From: an uncultured Sutterella sp.
GTDB lineage: Bacteria; Pseudomonadota; Gammaproteobacteria; Burkholderiales; Burkholderiaceae_F
NCBI GenBank assembly: GCA_900543805.1
Contig: UQTE01000020.1
Coordinates: 1 to 45,039, forward strand
Direction of reading: 5' to 3'
DNA: 45,039 bases
A model generated the notes under the pieces. The model saw only the letters and a program-made list of their open reading frames with translations, searched no databases and was not told the origin of the DNA. The position numbers and the translations under genes are program-made. Shown piece after piece: positions 30,513 through 39,545 of this stretch (within the stretch, counting starts at the first letter, position 1; every line of letters begins with the position of its first letter).

Positions 30513-32699
30513 ATGCGTAAGCTCTTTATCGCCGCCACCCACGAAGCCTGCGACGCCTTCTGCGCCGAACGCACGGTCGTCGACTTCGAGTGCGCCGACT
30601 TCACGACGGTTTCCGCCGCCGTGATGACCGCCGCCGAAGCGCTCGGCGGCAAGCTCGAACAGGTCGAGGAACTCGCGCTCGGGATCCCTGTCTTCGCCGT
30701 GCTCGAGGCCGGCGAAAGCCTCCCTCCCGAACTCATCGGCCGCGTCGTGAGCGTCATCAACCGCAATGCCGACGACCTCGGACTCTTCGGCCGTCAGATC
30801 GACGCCGCCGCCAAGAAGTATGAAGATCAGGTTCTTCCCCCGTTCTTCGGCTCCCTCGAGGAATACGTCGCGCAGGGTTACGCCCAGTTCGACTGCCCGG
30901 GCCATCAGGGCGGCGCCTTCTTCCGCCGTCATCCCGCCGGTCGCGAATTCGCCGAATTCTTCGGGGAAAACGTCTTCCGCGCCGACCTCTGCAACGCCGA
31001 CGTCTCGATGGGCGACCTCCTCATCCATGAAGGCGCTCCGTGTGCCGCCCAGCAGGCCGCGGCGAAGATCTACAACGCCGACAAGACCTACTTCGTCCTG
31101 AACGGCACGTCCGCTTCCAACAAGGTGGTTCTCAACGCCCTGCTCGCCCCGGGCGATCTCGTGCTCTTCGACCGCAACAACCACAAGTCGAACCATCACG
31201 GCGCCCTCCTGCAGGCCGGCGCCAAGCCCGTTTATCTCGAAACCGCCCGCAACGCCTACGGCTTCATCGGCGGCATCGACGAGCACTGCTTCGACGAAGC
31301 CTACCTGCGCGAACTCGTCCGCGAAACGGCTCCGGAAAAGGCCGGCGAAAAGCGTCCCTTCCGTCTCGCCGTCATTCAGCTCGGCACTTACGACGGCACG
31401 ATCTACAACGCCCGTCAGGTCGTCGACCGCATCGGTCACCTCTGCGACTACATCCTCTTTGACTCGGCCTGGGTGGGCTACGAACAGTTCATCCCCATGA
31501 TGAAGGACTGCTCGCCGCTTCTTCTCGAACTCGGACCTGAAGATCCGGGCATCTTCGTGACGCAGTCCGTGCACAAGCAGCAGGCGGGCTTCTCGCAGAC
31601 GTCGCAGATCCACAAGAAGGACTCGCACATCAAGGGCCAGAAGCGCTACTGCCCGCACAAGCGTCTCAACAACGCCTTCATGATGCACGCCTCCACGTCG
31701 CCCTTCTACGCGCTCTTCGCGGCGCTCGACGTCAACGCCAAGATGCACGAAGGCGAAGCCGGCCGCCGTCTCTGGGCCGACTGCGTGCGCGTCGGCATTG
31801 AAGCGCGCAAGCTCCTGCGCAAGACCTGCAAGTACATCAAGCCCTTCGTTCCGGCTGTGGTGGACGGCAAGCCCTGGGAGAGCTACCCCACCGACGAAAT
31901 GGTCAACGACCTGCGCTTCTTTGAATTCAAGCCGGGCGACGCCTGGCACAACTTCGAAGGCTACGGCGATCACCAGTACTTCGTCGATCCCTGCAAGTTC
32001 CTCTTGACGACGCCGGGCATCAACGCCGAAACCGCCGTCTATGAAGACTTCGGGGTGCCCGCCACGATTCTGGCGAACTTCCTCCGCGAAAACGGCATCA
32101 TTCCGGAAAAGTGCGACCTCAATTCGATTCTCTTCCTGATGACGCCCGCCGAAGACACGGCCAAGATGGAACACCTCGTCACGCAGATCAAGCGTTTCGA
32201 AGACTTCCTCGACGCCGACGCGCCGCTCTCGGAAGTGCTTCCGGCCATCTACAAGGCCAACGAAGAACGCTATCGCGGCTACACGATCCGTCAGCTCTGC
32301 CAGGAAATGCACGACTTCTACAAGGCGGGCAACGTCAAGCAGCTGCAAAAGGAAATGTTCCGCAAGGCTCACTTCCCGCGCCGCGCGCTCGAACCGCAGG
32401 CCGCCCACTTTGAATTCATCCGCGGCAACGCCGAGCTGGTCGCGCTTGAAAACGCCGAAGGCCGCATCGCCGTCGAAGGCGCCCTTCCCTATCCTCCGGG
32501 CGTGCTCTGCGTGGTCCCGGGCGAAGTCTGGGGCGGCTCCGTGCAGAAGTACTTCCTCGCGCTCGAAGAAGGCATCAACCGCTTCCCGGGCTTCTCGCCT
32601 GAACTGCAGGGCGTCTACATCAACACCGACGCCGACGGCCGCAAGCGCGCCTACGGCTATGTCCTGACGAAGGAACGCGAAGCCGAACTCGTCAAGTAA
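30513..32699 (+). CDS. speF: Ornithine decarboxylase (SpeF/SpeC type, PLP-dependent)
   Basis: The 728-residue enzyme decarboxylates ornithine to putrescine. An N-terminal response-regulator-like wing (1-105), PLP-binding major domain and C-terminal domain match the prokaryotic Orn/Lys/Arg decarboxylase family in length and order. The PLP lysine is K355 in QSVHKQQAGFSQTSQIHKKD; this region and KRYCPHKRLNNAFMMHASTS closely resemble E. coli SpeC/SpeF, so ornithine is the likely substrate. The downstream potE and upstream SpeFL-like leader favour the inducible SpeF form, which consumes a proton and can raise pH during acid or anaerobic growth. Confidence 0.93.
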   Translation: MRKLFIAATHEACDAFCAERTVVDFECADFTTVSAAVMTAAEALGGKLEQVEELALGIPVFAVLEAGESLPPELIGRVVSVINRNADDLGLFGRQIDAAAKKYEDQVLPPFFGSLEEYVAQGYAQFDCPGHQGGAFFRRHPAGREFAEFFGENVFRADLCNADVSMGDLLIHEGAPCAAQQAAAKIYNADKTYFVLNGTSASNKVVLNALLAPGDLVLFDRNNHKSNHHGALLQAGAKPVYLETARNAYGFIGGIDEHCFDEAYLRELVRETAPEKAGEKRPFRLAVIQLGTYDGTIYNARQVVDRIGHLCDYILFDSAWVGYEQFIPMMKDCSPLLLELGPEDPGIFVTQSVHKQQAGFSQTSQIHKKDSHIKGQKRYCPHKRLNNAFMMHASTSPFYALFAALDVNAKMHEGEAGRRLWADCVRVGIEARKLLRKTCKYIKPFVPAVVDGKPWESYPTDEMVNDLRFFEFKPGDAWHNFEGYGDHQYFVDPCKFLLTTPGINAETAVYEDFGVPATILANFLRENGIIPEKCDLNSILFLMTPAEDTAKMEHLVTQIKRFEDFLDADAPLSEVLPAIYKANEERYRGYTIRQLCQEMHDFYKAGNVKQLQKEMFRKAHFPRRALEPQAAHFEFIRGNAELVALENAEGRIAVEGALPYPPGVLCVVPGEVWGGSVQKYFLALEEGINRFPGFSPELQGVYINTDADGRKRAYGYVLTKEREAELVK

Positions 32700-32712
32700 G
32701 ACGACCAGCCTT

Positions 32713-32745
32713 TCCGGAGGAGCCCCGCGCGGGGTTCCTCCCCGG
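32713..32745 (+). other. Intercistronic hairpin between speF and potE
   Basis: A long GC-rich stem (TCCGGAGGA...CCCCG against CGGGG...TCCTCCCCGGA, with small bulges) has no T run. It is probably a processing or stability element that adjusts the ratio of the two messages. Confidence 0.5.
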
Positions 32746-32784
32746 ACACCTACGTCAGACACACAACCCTTTGAGGCAATTACT

Positions 32785-34107
32785 ATGTCCAACAGCACCA
32801 GCAACAACAAGATGAGCGTGATGCAGCTCACGCTTCTCACGGCGCTCAACATGATGGGTTCGGGCATCATCATGCTCCCCACGAAGCTTGCGGAAATCGG
32901 AACCTTCTCGATTCTCTCCTGGCTCGTCACGGCGACGGGCTCCACGGCGATGGCCTACGCCTTTGCCAAGTGCGGCATGCTTTCCCGCCGTCCGGGCGGC
33001 ATGGGCGGATACTCCGAATACGCCTTCGGCCAATCCGGGAACTTCATGGCGAACTACACCTACGCCGTGTCCCTCATCATCGCGAACGTCGCCATCGCCG
33101 TGACGGTCGTGGGGTACGCTTCCGCCTTCTTCGACGTGACGCTCTCGCCCGTCGGCACCTGCCTTGCGACGATCGCCACGCTCTGGATCTGCACGTCGCT
33201 CAACTTCCGCGGTCCCAAGATCACGGGCTATCTCTCGAACTTCTCCGCCTGGGGCGCGATCCTGCCGGTCGCGGGTCTCTCGCTCTTCGGCTGGTTCTGG
33301 TTCAGCCCGACGCTCTACGTCGAATCGTGGAACCCCAACAACGTGCCCTTCTTCAGCGCGCTCAGCAACTCGATCTCGATGACGCTCTGGGCCTTCCTCG
33401 GTCTTGAATCGGCCTGCGCCAACTCCGAAGCCGTGGACAATCCCGAAAAGAACGTCCCGAAGGCCGTCCTCGGCGCCACGATCGGCGTTGCCGTGATCTA
33501 CATCCTTTCGACCAACATCTGCGCGGGCATCGTCGACAACGCTTCGCTCGTTCAGTCGACCGCTCCCTTCGGTCTCGTCTTCGCCTCGATGTTCAACGAC
33601 ACCGTCGGCAAGATCGTGATCGGCATGATGGTCATCTCGTGCGCGGGCTCGCTTCTTTCCTGGCAGTTCACGATCGCCCAGGTCTTCAAGTCGCTCTCCG
33701 ACGCCAAGTTCTTCCCGAGCGCCTTCTCGAAGCTTACGAAGGACGACGCCCCGGTGGTCGGCATGGTGATCATCACCTGCACGCAGACGCTCCTTTCCTT
33801 CATGACGATCAGCCCGTCGCTCTACAAGCAGTTCACGACGCTCGTCGACCTCGCCGTCGTCACGAACGTGATGCCCTACCTTCTCTCGATGGCCGCCGTC
33901 CCGGCGCTTCTTTCGAGCGAAAAGGTCCAAAACGGCGCCGGCACGATCAAGCTCTGCGCCTTCGTGGGTACGGTGTACAGCCTCTACGCGCTCTACGCTT
34001 CGGGCTTTGAAGCGATGATGTACGGCTCGCTCGTCACCTTCCTCGGCTGGGGCATCTACGGCGTCGCCGCCAACAAGCTCTTCAAGTCGGGTGAACTCCG
34101 CGTCTGA
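32785..34107 (+). CDS. potE: Putrescine-ornithine antiporter
   Basis: The 440-residue APC-superfamily transporter has about twelve membrane segments. Long stretches match what I recall of E. coli PotE, for example NMMGSGIIMLPTKLAE near the N-terminus, SGNFMANYTYAVSL, WFWFSPTLYVESWNP, TLWAFLGLESACAN and SWQFTIAQVFKS. PotE imports ornithine in exchange for putrescine, pairing with SpeF; decarboxylation plus exchange generates a proton gradient. It starts 85 bp after speF and is followed by a strong terminator. Confidence 0.95.
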   Translation: MSNSTSNNKMSVMQLTLLTALNMMGSGIIMLPTKLAEIGTFSILSWLVTATGSTAMAYAFAKCGMLSRRPGGMGGYSEYAFGQSGNFMANYTYAVSLIIANVAIAVTVVGYASAFFDVTLSPVGTCLATIATLWICTSLNFRGPKITGYLSNFSAWGAILPVAGLSLFGWFWFSPTLYVESWNPNNVPFFSALSNSISMTLWAFLGLESACANSEAVDNPEKNVPKAVLGATIGVAVIYILSTNICAGIVDNASLVQSTAPFGLVFASMFNDTVGKIVIGMMVISCAGSLLSWQFTIAQVFKSLSDAKFFPSAFSKLTKDDAPVVGMVIITCTQTLLSFMTISPSLYKQFTTLVDLAVVTNVMPYLLSMAAVPALLSSEKVQNGAGTIKLCAFVGTVYSLYALYASGFEAMMYGSLVTFLGWGIYGVAANKLFKSGELRV

Positions 34108-34131
34108 TAAGATGACGCTCACTTAAGAACG

Positions 34132-34166
34132 ACGTCCGGTCCGGGCTCAGTCCGACCGGACGTTTT
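34132..34166 (+). terminator. Terminator of the speF-potE operon
   Basis: A perfect 10-bp stem, ACGTCCGGTC (34132-34141) with GACCGGACGT (34154-34163), ends in TTTT. Confidence 0.9.
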
Positions 34167-34227
34167 CGCAACGACCGGACGTCTTTCCCTTCCTTCCTTT
34201 TTCTCCCTCTTCGGCCGAGTCTGCAGC

Positions 34228-35172
34228 ATGTTCGTCGGTTTTCTCTACGGCCTTGCCGCCACCATGATCTGGGGTTCCGTCTACGTGATCCCCCTTCTCG
34301 TGCCGGAATGTTCTCCCATTCTCGTGGCGCTCTCCCGCTACACGATCTTCGGGCTCTTTTCTCTCGGTCTCTTCGTCAAGGAGCGGCATCAGGCCCGGCA
34401 TCTCCATCGGGACGATCTTCTTCTCGCCTCGGCGCTCGGCGTCGTCGGCAATCTCCTTTACTACTGGCTGCTCGCCGAAGCCGTCCACAACGTGGGGGCG
34501 AGCCTCACGGGGATTTTCACGGCGCTCATTCCCGTCACCGCCGCGGTCGCGGCGAACCTCACGGACCGCGAGGCGCGCGTCCCGTGGAAGGCGCTTTTAC
34601 TTCCTCTCCTCTTGATCGCATTCGGCATGGGGCTCCTCAACGTACGCGCCTTCACCCACCCGGAAGAGCTCTCCGCCGTCTCGGACGGTCTCGTCTGGGG
34701 CGTGACGGCGGCCGTTCTTTCGGTCGTCATCTGGACGTGGTTTCCCCTCGCGAACGCCAAATGGCTCAAGACCCATCCGCGCTTTTCGATGTCGCTCTGG
34801 GCGGCGGCGCAGGGCGTGACGCTGCTTCCCTTCGCGGCGGGCGGCCTTTTTCTCTACGGCACCGTCGAGCCCATCCCCGGGACGGTCTTTGAGTCGCCCC
34901 GCTTCCTTCTCTGCGTCTCCTTCCTCGCGATCGCCGCGAGCTGGGGCGGAAACGTCCTCTGGAACCAGATGAGCTCCCGTCTTTCCCCTCAGTTGATCGG
35001 CCAGATGCTCGTCTTCGAGGCGATCTTTGCGGTGCTCTACGACGCCGTCCTCGCCCAACGACTCCCCGCCGCCGTCTCCTTCCTCGGCATGGCCTTCGTG
35101 CTCTCGGGGATTTCACTTTCCCTCTACCGCTTCTCAAAGATCGAAGCCGACCGCGGAAATCTTCGCGAGTGA
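34228..35172 (+). CDS. EamA/DMT-family transporter
   Basis: The 314-residue membrane protein has ten hydrophobic segments in two EamA-type repeats; the first begins at residue 3 with FLYGLAATMIWGSVYVI. It is unrelated in detail to the DMT transporter at 9920. It lies 60 bp beyond the speF-potE terminator, so it is probably a separate unit. The substrate is unknown. Confidence 0.85.
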   Translation: MFVGFLYGLAATMIWGSVYVIPLLVPECSPILVALSRYTIFGLFSLGLFVKERHQARHLHRDDLLLASALGVVGNLLYYWLLAEAVHNVGASLTGIFTALIPVTAAVAANLTDREARVPWKALLLPLLLIAFGMGLLNVRAFTHPEELSAVSDGLVWGVTAAVLSVVIWTWFPLANAKWLKTHPRFSMSLWAAAQGVTLLPFAAGGLFLYGTVEPIPGTVFESPRFLLCVSFLAIAASWGGNVLWNQMSSRLSPQLIGQMLVFEAIFAVLYDAVLAQRLPAAVSFLGMAFVLSGISLSLYRFSKIEADRGNLRE

Positions 35173-35281
35173 CGCGAAAGAGAACGGGCCAAGGAAAGGG
35201 AACTCGACGCTTGTTCTGCGACTTTCTCCTCACCACCAATCGTTCGGAACCGTGATCCGTCAGGCACCCGAATGCGTCAAC

Positions 35282-35320
35282 GGGGCGCCCCTTTCGAGGC
35301 GCCCCGCCGGCTTTTCGGTT
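35282..35320 (+). terminator. Probable terminator after the second DMT transporter
   Basis: A perfect 8-bp stem, GGGGCGCC (35282-35289) with GGCGCCCC (35298-35305), is followed by GCCGGCTTTTC. It sits about 110 bp past the transporter stop, between convergent genes. Confidence 0.6.
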
Positions 35321-35342
35321 TTCAGTACCGAGGTTCTGCGCG

Positions 35343-35810
35343 TCAATCCGCGGCGTGAATCGGGATCACGCGCTGATTGTCGCTTCCGTACCAAAGACCC
35401 TTTTGGGTGACCTTTCGTTTTTCCACGAAGGGCCCGTCTACGACCGTGTCGACCCACCGCCAGAGCGGAAGATCCGCGTGCTTTTCATAGATGCGACCCG
35501 TCCAGAGCCACACGTCGCGCTTGTCGCCGTAACGCTCCTTGACGCGCCGCGCGAGGTCGGTCACGACCGGCACGTTCGACTCCTCGAGCGGATCGCCCCC
35601 GAGAATGCTCAGTCCTGCGACGTAGGGCTCGTCGAGGAAGCGGAAAATCGTCTCGACGGTCTCTTCGGTGAAGGGCTTTCCCGCCGAAAAGTCCCAACTC
35701 TCGGGGTTGAAGCATCCCTTGCAGCGCAGCGTGCAGCCCGAAACAAAAAGCGAAACGCGCACGCCCGGGCCGTTGGCCGTGTCGCAGGAAGAGAGTCCGA
35801 TGTAGTTCAT
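35343..35810 (-). CDS. nrdG: Anaerobic ribonucleotide reductase activating protein
   Basis: The 155-residue radical-SAM enzyme has the CxxxCxxC cluster motif at C26, C30 and C33 (GCTLRCKGC), a GGDPL motif and the usual NrdG length. It generates the glycyl radical on NrdD. The ATG shares one base with the nrdD stop (TGATG), so translation is coupled. Confidence 0.93.
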   Translation of the reverse strand: MNYIGLSSCDTANGPGVRVSLFVSGCTLRCKGCFNPESWDFSAGKPFTEETVETIFRFLDEPYVAGLSILGGDPLEESNVPVVTDLARRVKERYGDKRDVWLWTGRIYEKHADLPLWRWVDTVVDGPFVEKRKVTQKGLWYGSDNQRVIPIHAAD

Positions 35811-37987
35811 CACATGCTCTTGCGGTTCTTGATTTCCGCCATCTTCCCGTCGTTCATGCGCGAGACGCCGTTGACGTTCGAATAGCCGAGGTAGCCGCAG
35901 ACGCGGCTGATGACCGAAAGGTTGCGGCTGCCGCAGTGCGGGCACGTAAAGAGCACGTTCGTGCTGTGGCGTCCGCAGTCGCCGCAGTAGGCGCTGTCGA
36001 AGTTCACGCCCTGATAGAAGCCCTTTTCCATGCCGCGTTCGACGAAGGCGCGCACGGCGGCGAGGTTTTCGGGATTGTCAAGGCGAATGTACTGGATGTG
36101 GCCGCCTTCGCAGAGGTGGAAGTCCGTGAATTCGCGGTCCTGCTTTTCAAAGGGCGAGATCTCTTCCGTGACGTTCACGTGGAAGGAGTTCGTGAAGTAT
36201 TCCGGGCTGTAGTGCTCGGTGTGACGGAAGACGTTGTCGATCTCGTTCTTTTCGCAGAAGCGGTCGTACTGCCTCGCCTGCGTGGCGCAGAGGGACTCGG
36301 CGGGCGTGCCGTACATGGCGTAGAGGTGCCCGTCCTCCTTCTTGTACTGCGCGAGGCGGTCGCCGATGTAGCGAAGGATCTTGGCGGAGAGCTCGCCCCC
36401 TTCTTCGACGAGGCGCTTGCCGGTCCAGAGATAGGTCGTTTCGTCGAGCGCCGTGATGCCGAACGAGGCCGTCATGTAGCGCACGAGATCGCCCACCTTG
36501 TCGTCGGGGTCCTTCGTCCCTTCGTAGAGACCGCCCTGCGTGAAGGCGAGCGGATTGCTCGAGCACTTCTGATTGCGGATGATGTCGTAGCGCTTCTTGA
36601 AGAACTGACGGATGACGTCGAGACGGCGGTCGAGTTCTTCCCAGAAGGCTTCGCGCCAGTCGTCGGGTCGCTGCATCTGCGTGATCTTGAGAATGATCGG
36701 AAGGTTGAGCGAAACGGCGCCGATGTTGCAGCGGCCGACCGTGATCGCCTGACCCTCTTCGTTCTTCCAGAGCGAGAGGAACGCGCGGCAGCCCATGGGC
36801 GACGTGATCGCGCCGTAGCGCTGATAGATCTGCGAAACGCTCCCCGATTCGGAAGAGAGCGACAGGTAGTCGGGGTACATGCATTCGGCCGACGTGCGAA
36901 GGGCTTCGTCGAAGAGTTCGGCCGAGGGCTTGTCGTTTGCGATCTGGTCGCGGTCGTAGAGATAGACGAGCTTCGGGAAGACGACGGGCTTGCCGTGGCG
37001 GCCGTGACCCTTCTTGCGAACGCGCAGCATCGTGCGCGAAATGGTCGAGAGCCACTCGCGCTCGGAAGCGGTGTAGTTTTCGGGCTTCCACTGACCGAAG
37101 GTGATCGTCGTGAAGGCGAAGTCGCCGCGCGAGCAGGGAACGGTGTTGAGCTTGAGTTCGAGCGACTGGAAGCCCTGTTCGAGTTCGCGCACGGTTTCCT
37201 TCACGGCGAATTCGCGGGCGACGTCGTCGGCGACGCCCATCTGACGGAACTTCTCGAGGGCCGCCGCTTCGCTCTTCAGAACGTACGGAAGCAGAACCTT
37301 GTCGAGTTCGGGGAGCGTGAAGCCGCCGAACTGCTGCGCGGTCGCGACGAGCGTGATGTCGCCGATCACCTGCAGAGCCGAGAGAACGGTCTTCGGTTCC
37401 GTATATTCGACGTTCGACATTTCAAAGCCGCCCTTCAGCACCGAGCCGATGTCGAAGAGGCAGCAGTTGATGCAGCCGAGGATCATGTCGCGCAGGTCGT
37501 GAATGTAGATGTCGCCGCGCTCGATCAGTTCCTTTTCAAGGCCCGAGAGATAGAACTGCTTGTAGAGGCTCTTCGTGAGATAGCCCTTGATGAGCGAGCC
37601 CTTCGTCGAGACGAGGGAACTGTCGTAGTTGGCGTTTTCACGGTCGCCGAGGCGCAGGACGTCGTCCGCGTCCTGGCGGAGCTGCTCGAAGGTCTTGGCG
37701 TAGGTCGTCTTGTAGTAGCGGTATTCGGCGTAGGCTTCGCCCACTTCCTTCATCTGGAAGAAGGAGAGCGCGGCGATCACAAGTTCGTGGAGTTCCGCCA
37801 CGGTTACGCGGTCGCGGTGTTCAATGCGGCGATAGACTTCGCGCGCGATCGCGTCGAGCGTCGCCTGCGGCACGATCTTGTCGCAGCGAAACGCCGCCTT
37901 GCTCACGGCGTCGGTGATTTTCGACGCGTCGTAGTCTTCAACCGATCTGTCCTTCTTGACGACCTGTACACCGGGTTTCGTTGGCAT
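35810..37987 (-). CDS. nrdD: Anaerobic ribonucleoside-triphosphate reductase
   Basis: The 725-residue glycyl-radical enzyme makes deoxynucleotides without oxygen. An N-terminal ATP-cone (about 5-95) gives allosteric control. The C-terminal zinc site is formed by CGDCG and CPHCG. The radical glycine is G698 in RVCGYLGY. AAGGA lies upstream of the ATG at 37987. It is the only ribonucleotide reductase in the window and agrees with strictly anaerobic or microaerobic life. Confidence 0.95.
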   Translation of the reverse strand: MPTKPGVQVVKKDRSVEDYDASKITDAVSKAAFRCDKIVPQATLDAIAREVYRRIEHRDRVTVAELHELVIAALSFFQMKEVGEAYAEYRYYKTTYAKTFEQLRQDADDVLRLGDRENANYDSSLVSTKGSLIKGYLTKSLYKQFYLSGLEKELIERGDIYIHDLRDMILGCINCCLFDIGSVLKGGFEMSNVEYTEPKTVLSALQVIGDITLVATAQQFGGFTLPELDKVLLPYVLKSEAAALEKFRQMGVADDVAREFAVKETVRELEQGFQSLELKLNTVPCSRGDFAFTTITFGQWKPENYTASEREWLSTISRTMLRVRKKGHGRHGKPVVFPKLVYLYDRDQIANDKPSAELFDEALRTSAECMYPDYLSLSSESGSVSQIYQRYGAITSPMGCRAFLSLWKNEEGQAITVGRCNIGAVSLNLPIILKITQMQRPDDWREAFWEELDRRLDVIRQFFKKRYDIIRNQKCSSNPLAFTQGGLYEGTKDPDDKVGDLVRYMTASFGITALDETTYLWTGKRLVEEGGELSAKILRYIGDRLAQYKKEDGHLYAMYGTPAESLCATQARQYDRFCEKNEIDNVFRHTEHYSPEYFTNSFHVNVTEEISPFEKQDREFTDFHLCEGGHIQYIRLDNPENLAAVRAFVERGMEKGFYQGVNFDSAYCGDCGRHSTNVLFTCPHCGSRNLSVISRVCGYLGYSNVNGVSRMNDGKMAEIKNRKSM

Positions 37988-38023
37988 GGGAGTCCGTCCT
38001 TCTCAATGTTGTAACTTTCTCGA

Positions 38024-38039
38024 GGGCCCTTCGGGGCCC
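38024..38039 (-). other. GGGCCC hairpin in the nrdD leader
   Basis: GGGCCC-TTCG-GGGCCC forms a compact stem (tetraloop CGAA on the minus strand) 37 bp before the nrdD start. No T run follows in either direction, so a leader or processing hairpin is more likely than a terminator. Confidence 0.4.
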
Positions 38040-38092
38040 GTCTAAATGGGAATTCTTGGGCGGGATGCTCTTTCGGGAGAGCCCCCGCGGGG

Positions 38093-38590
38093 TCAGGCGG
38101 CGCCTTGCGGCTCGGCCCCGCTCGCTTCGGGCGCCTCGGCGGGCGTTTCGCCCCCTTCGGCCTTCGCGGCGGCTTCGGCGAGAGCGCGCTCCTTCGCGCG
38201 CTTTTCGCGCATTTCCTTGAAGTGCTGTTCGCGGGCCATGCGCTCCTTGTCGCGCCGGGTGAGCACCACGAACTTCTCTTCAAAGAGCTTGCGGGGAAGC
38301 GCCTTCACGATCGCCTCGTCGATTTCCTTCTGCATGGCGGCGTAGCTCTTCTTTCCGCGCGAAGGCGGATCGAGCACGACCTTGGCCTTCTTGATGTCAA
38401 AATAGTTGTCGCCGCGGTAGGTGCAGCTCCATTCGAGCGCCGTGCCCGCTTCGTAGTCTTCGTCCGACATGTATCGGAACTGCAGGAAGCACCAGACGCG
38501 CGCGGCAAGCGACGCGCGGCCGTCGGAATAAAAGAGGTGATCCCCTTCCCCGACGATGCGCTTCTTTTGGGGTTTCTGATCTTCGGCCAT
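38093..38590 (-). CDS. Protein of unknown function with Ala/Glu-rich tail
   Basis: I do not recognise this 165-residue protein. Residues 15-75 (DHLFYSDGRASLAARVWCFLQFRY, then WSCTYRGDNYFDIKKAKVVLDPP) look like a small folded domain. Residues 80-115 are basic and helical. The last 45 are low-complexity Ala/Glu/Pro. It has no signal peptide or membrane segment. It begins 9 bp after the nucleoside hydrolase stop, so it is very likely cotranscribed with the nucleoside genes. Function unknown. Confidence 0.65.
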   Translation of the reverse strand: MAEDQKPQKKRIVGEGDHLFYSDGRASLAARVWCFLQFRYMSDEDYEAGTALEWSCTYRGDNYFDIKKAKVVLDPPSRGKKSYAAMQKEIDEAIVKALPRKLFEEKFVVLTRRDKERMAREQHFKEMREKRAKERALAEAAAKAEGGETPAEAPEASGAEPQGAA

Positions 38591-38599
38591 GCCCTTCCT

Positions 38600-39535
38600 T
38601 CAGCGAAGCCGCTCCACGGCGGCGAAAAGCGTGTTCCAAAACTTCGTCTTCTCAAGACGCACCGCGACGCGCACGTGCCCGTCCTTGGGGGCGGAGCGGC
38701 GGCGGTCGACGACCGTCATTCCGCGGGTATGTTCGCCCCGGCACTCGACGTGCACGGGGTGCGCTTCCGTCTCCACGATCGACGGATCGATCACGTAGGC
38801 TACGGCGCAGGGATCGTGCACCGGAGGCGCCTCAAAGCCCGCGGAGCGCTTGTAGCGCGCTGCGAAGGCTTGGAGCACGTCCGAGAGAAAACGTCCCGCG
38901 GGCGTGTCGATTCGGCGGGCGCGCTCGAGCACGTCGAGGTCGGCCCTCGCCTGATACGTGAGGTCCAAGCCCACCATCACGACGGGCCAGGCCTCTTCGA
39001 AAACGACGTGCGCCGCCTCGGGATCGTTTTCGATGTTGAATTCGGCCATCGGACGAACGTTTCCGATGGTGGTGCCGCCCCCCATGAGGACGACTTCGCG
39101 CACGCGCGAAACGATGCGGGGTTCGAGTCGCGCCGCGAGCGCGATGTTCGTCAAGGGCCCGATCGCGACGATCGTCACCGTCCCCGCGGGTTCGCGCATG
39201 AGGATGTCGACGATGAGGCGCGCGGCCGAGAGTTCGGAAGGCGCACGGGTCGCCTCGGGGAGCGTCGTGCCGTCAAGACCCGACTCCCCGTGGATTTCGG
39301 GCGCGGGTACGACCTCGCCGAAAACGAGGGAACGCGCCGACCCGGCCGCGACCGGACAGTCGAGACCGCAGAGCTCCGCGATGCGAAGGGCGTTCGTCGT
39401 CACCTTCTCGATCGTCTGGTTTCCGGCGACCGTCGTGACAGCGAGAACCTCGACGTCGGGATGACCCGCCGCAAGGAGCATGGCGACGGCGTCGTCATAG
39501 CCCGGATCGCAGTCCAGAATGATTTTTTTCGTCAT
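38600..39535 (-). CDS. Nucleoside hydrolase (IUNH/Rih family)
   Basis: The 311-residue enzyme cleaves nucleosides to base and ribose. The calcium and catalytic signature DCDPGYDD (8-15) is intact. VLMGGG, NIENDPEAA and a C-terminal HDP motif (VHDPCAVAY) fit the RihA/RihB/RihC family. Pyrimidine versus purine preference cannot be decided from sequence. AAGGGGA precedes the ATG at 39535. It starts 10 bp after the kinase gene, so the two form one salvage unit. Confidence 0.9.
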   Translation of the reverse strand: MTKKIILDCDPGYDDAVAMLLAAGHPDVEVLAVTTVAGNQTIEKVTTNALRIAELCGLDCPVAAGSARSLVFGEVVPAPEIHGESGLDGTTLPEATRAPSELSAARLIVDILMREPAGTVTIVAIGPLTNIALAARLEPRIVSRVREVVLMGGGTTIGNVRPMAEFNIENDPEAAHVVFEEAWPVVMVGLDLTYQARADLDVLERARRIDTPAGRFLSDVLQAFAARYKRSAGFEAPPVHDPCAVAYVIDPSIVETEAHPVHVECRGEHTRGMTVVDRRRSAPKDGHVRVAVRLEKTKFWNTLFAAVERLR

Positions 39536-39545
39536 CTCGTCCCCT

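Noticed and set aside
30474..32945. An 823-codon minus-strand frame opposite speF
   Set aside because: Shadow frame; the plus strand encodes a clear ornithine decarboxylase.
35936..38014. A 692-codon plus-strand frame opposite nrdD
   Set aside because: Antisense to a complete glycyl-radical enzyme; no family features.
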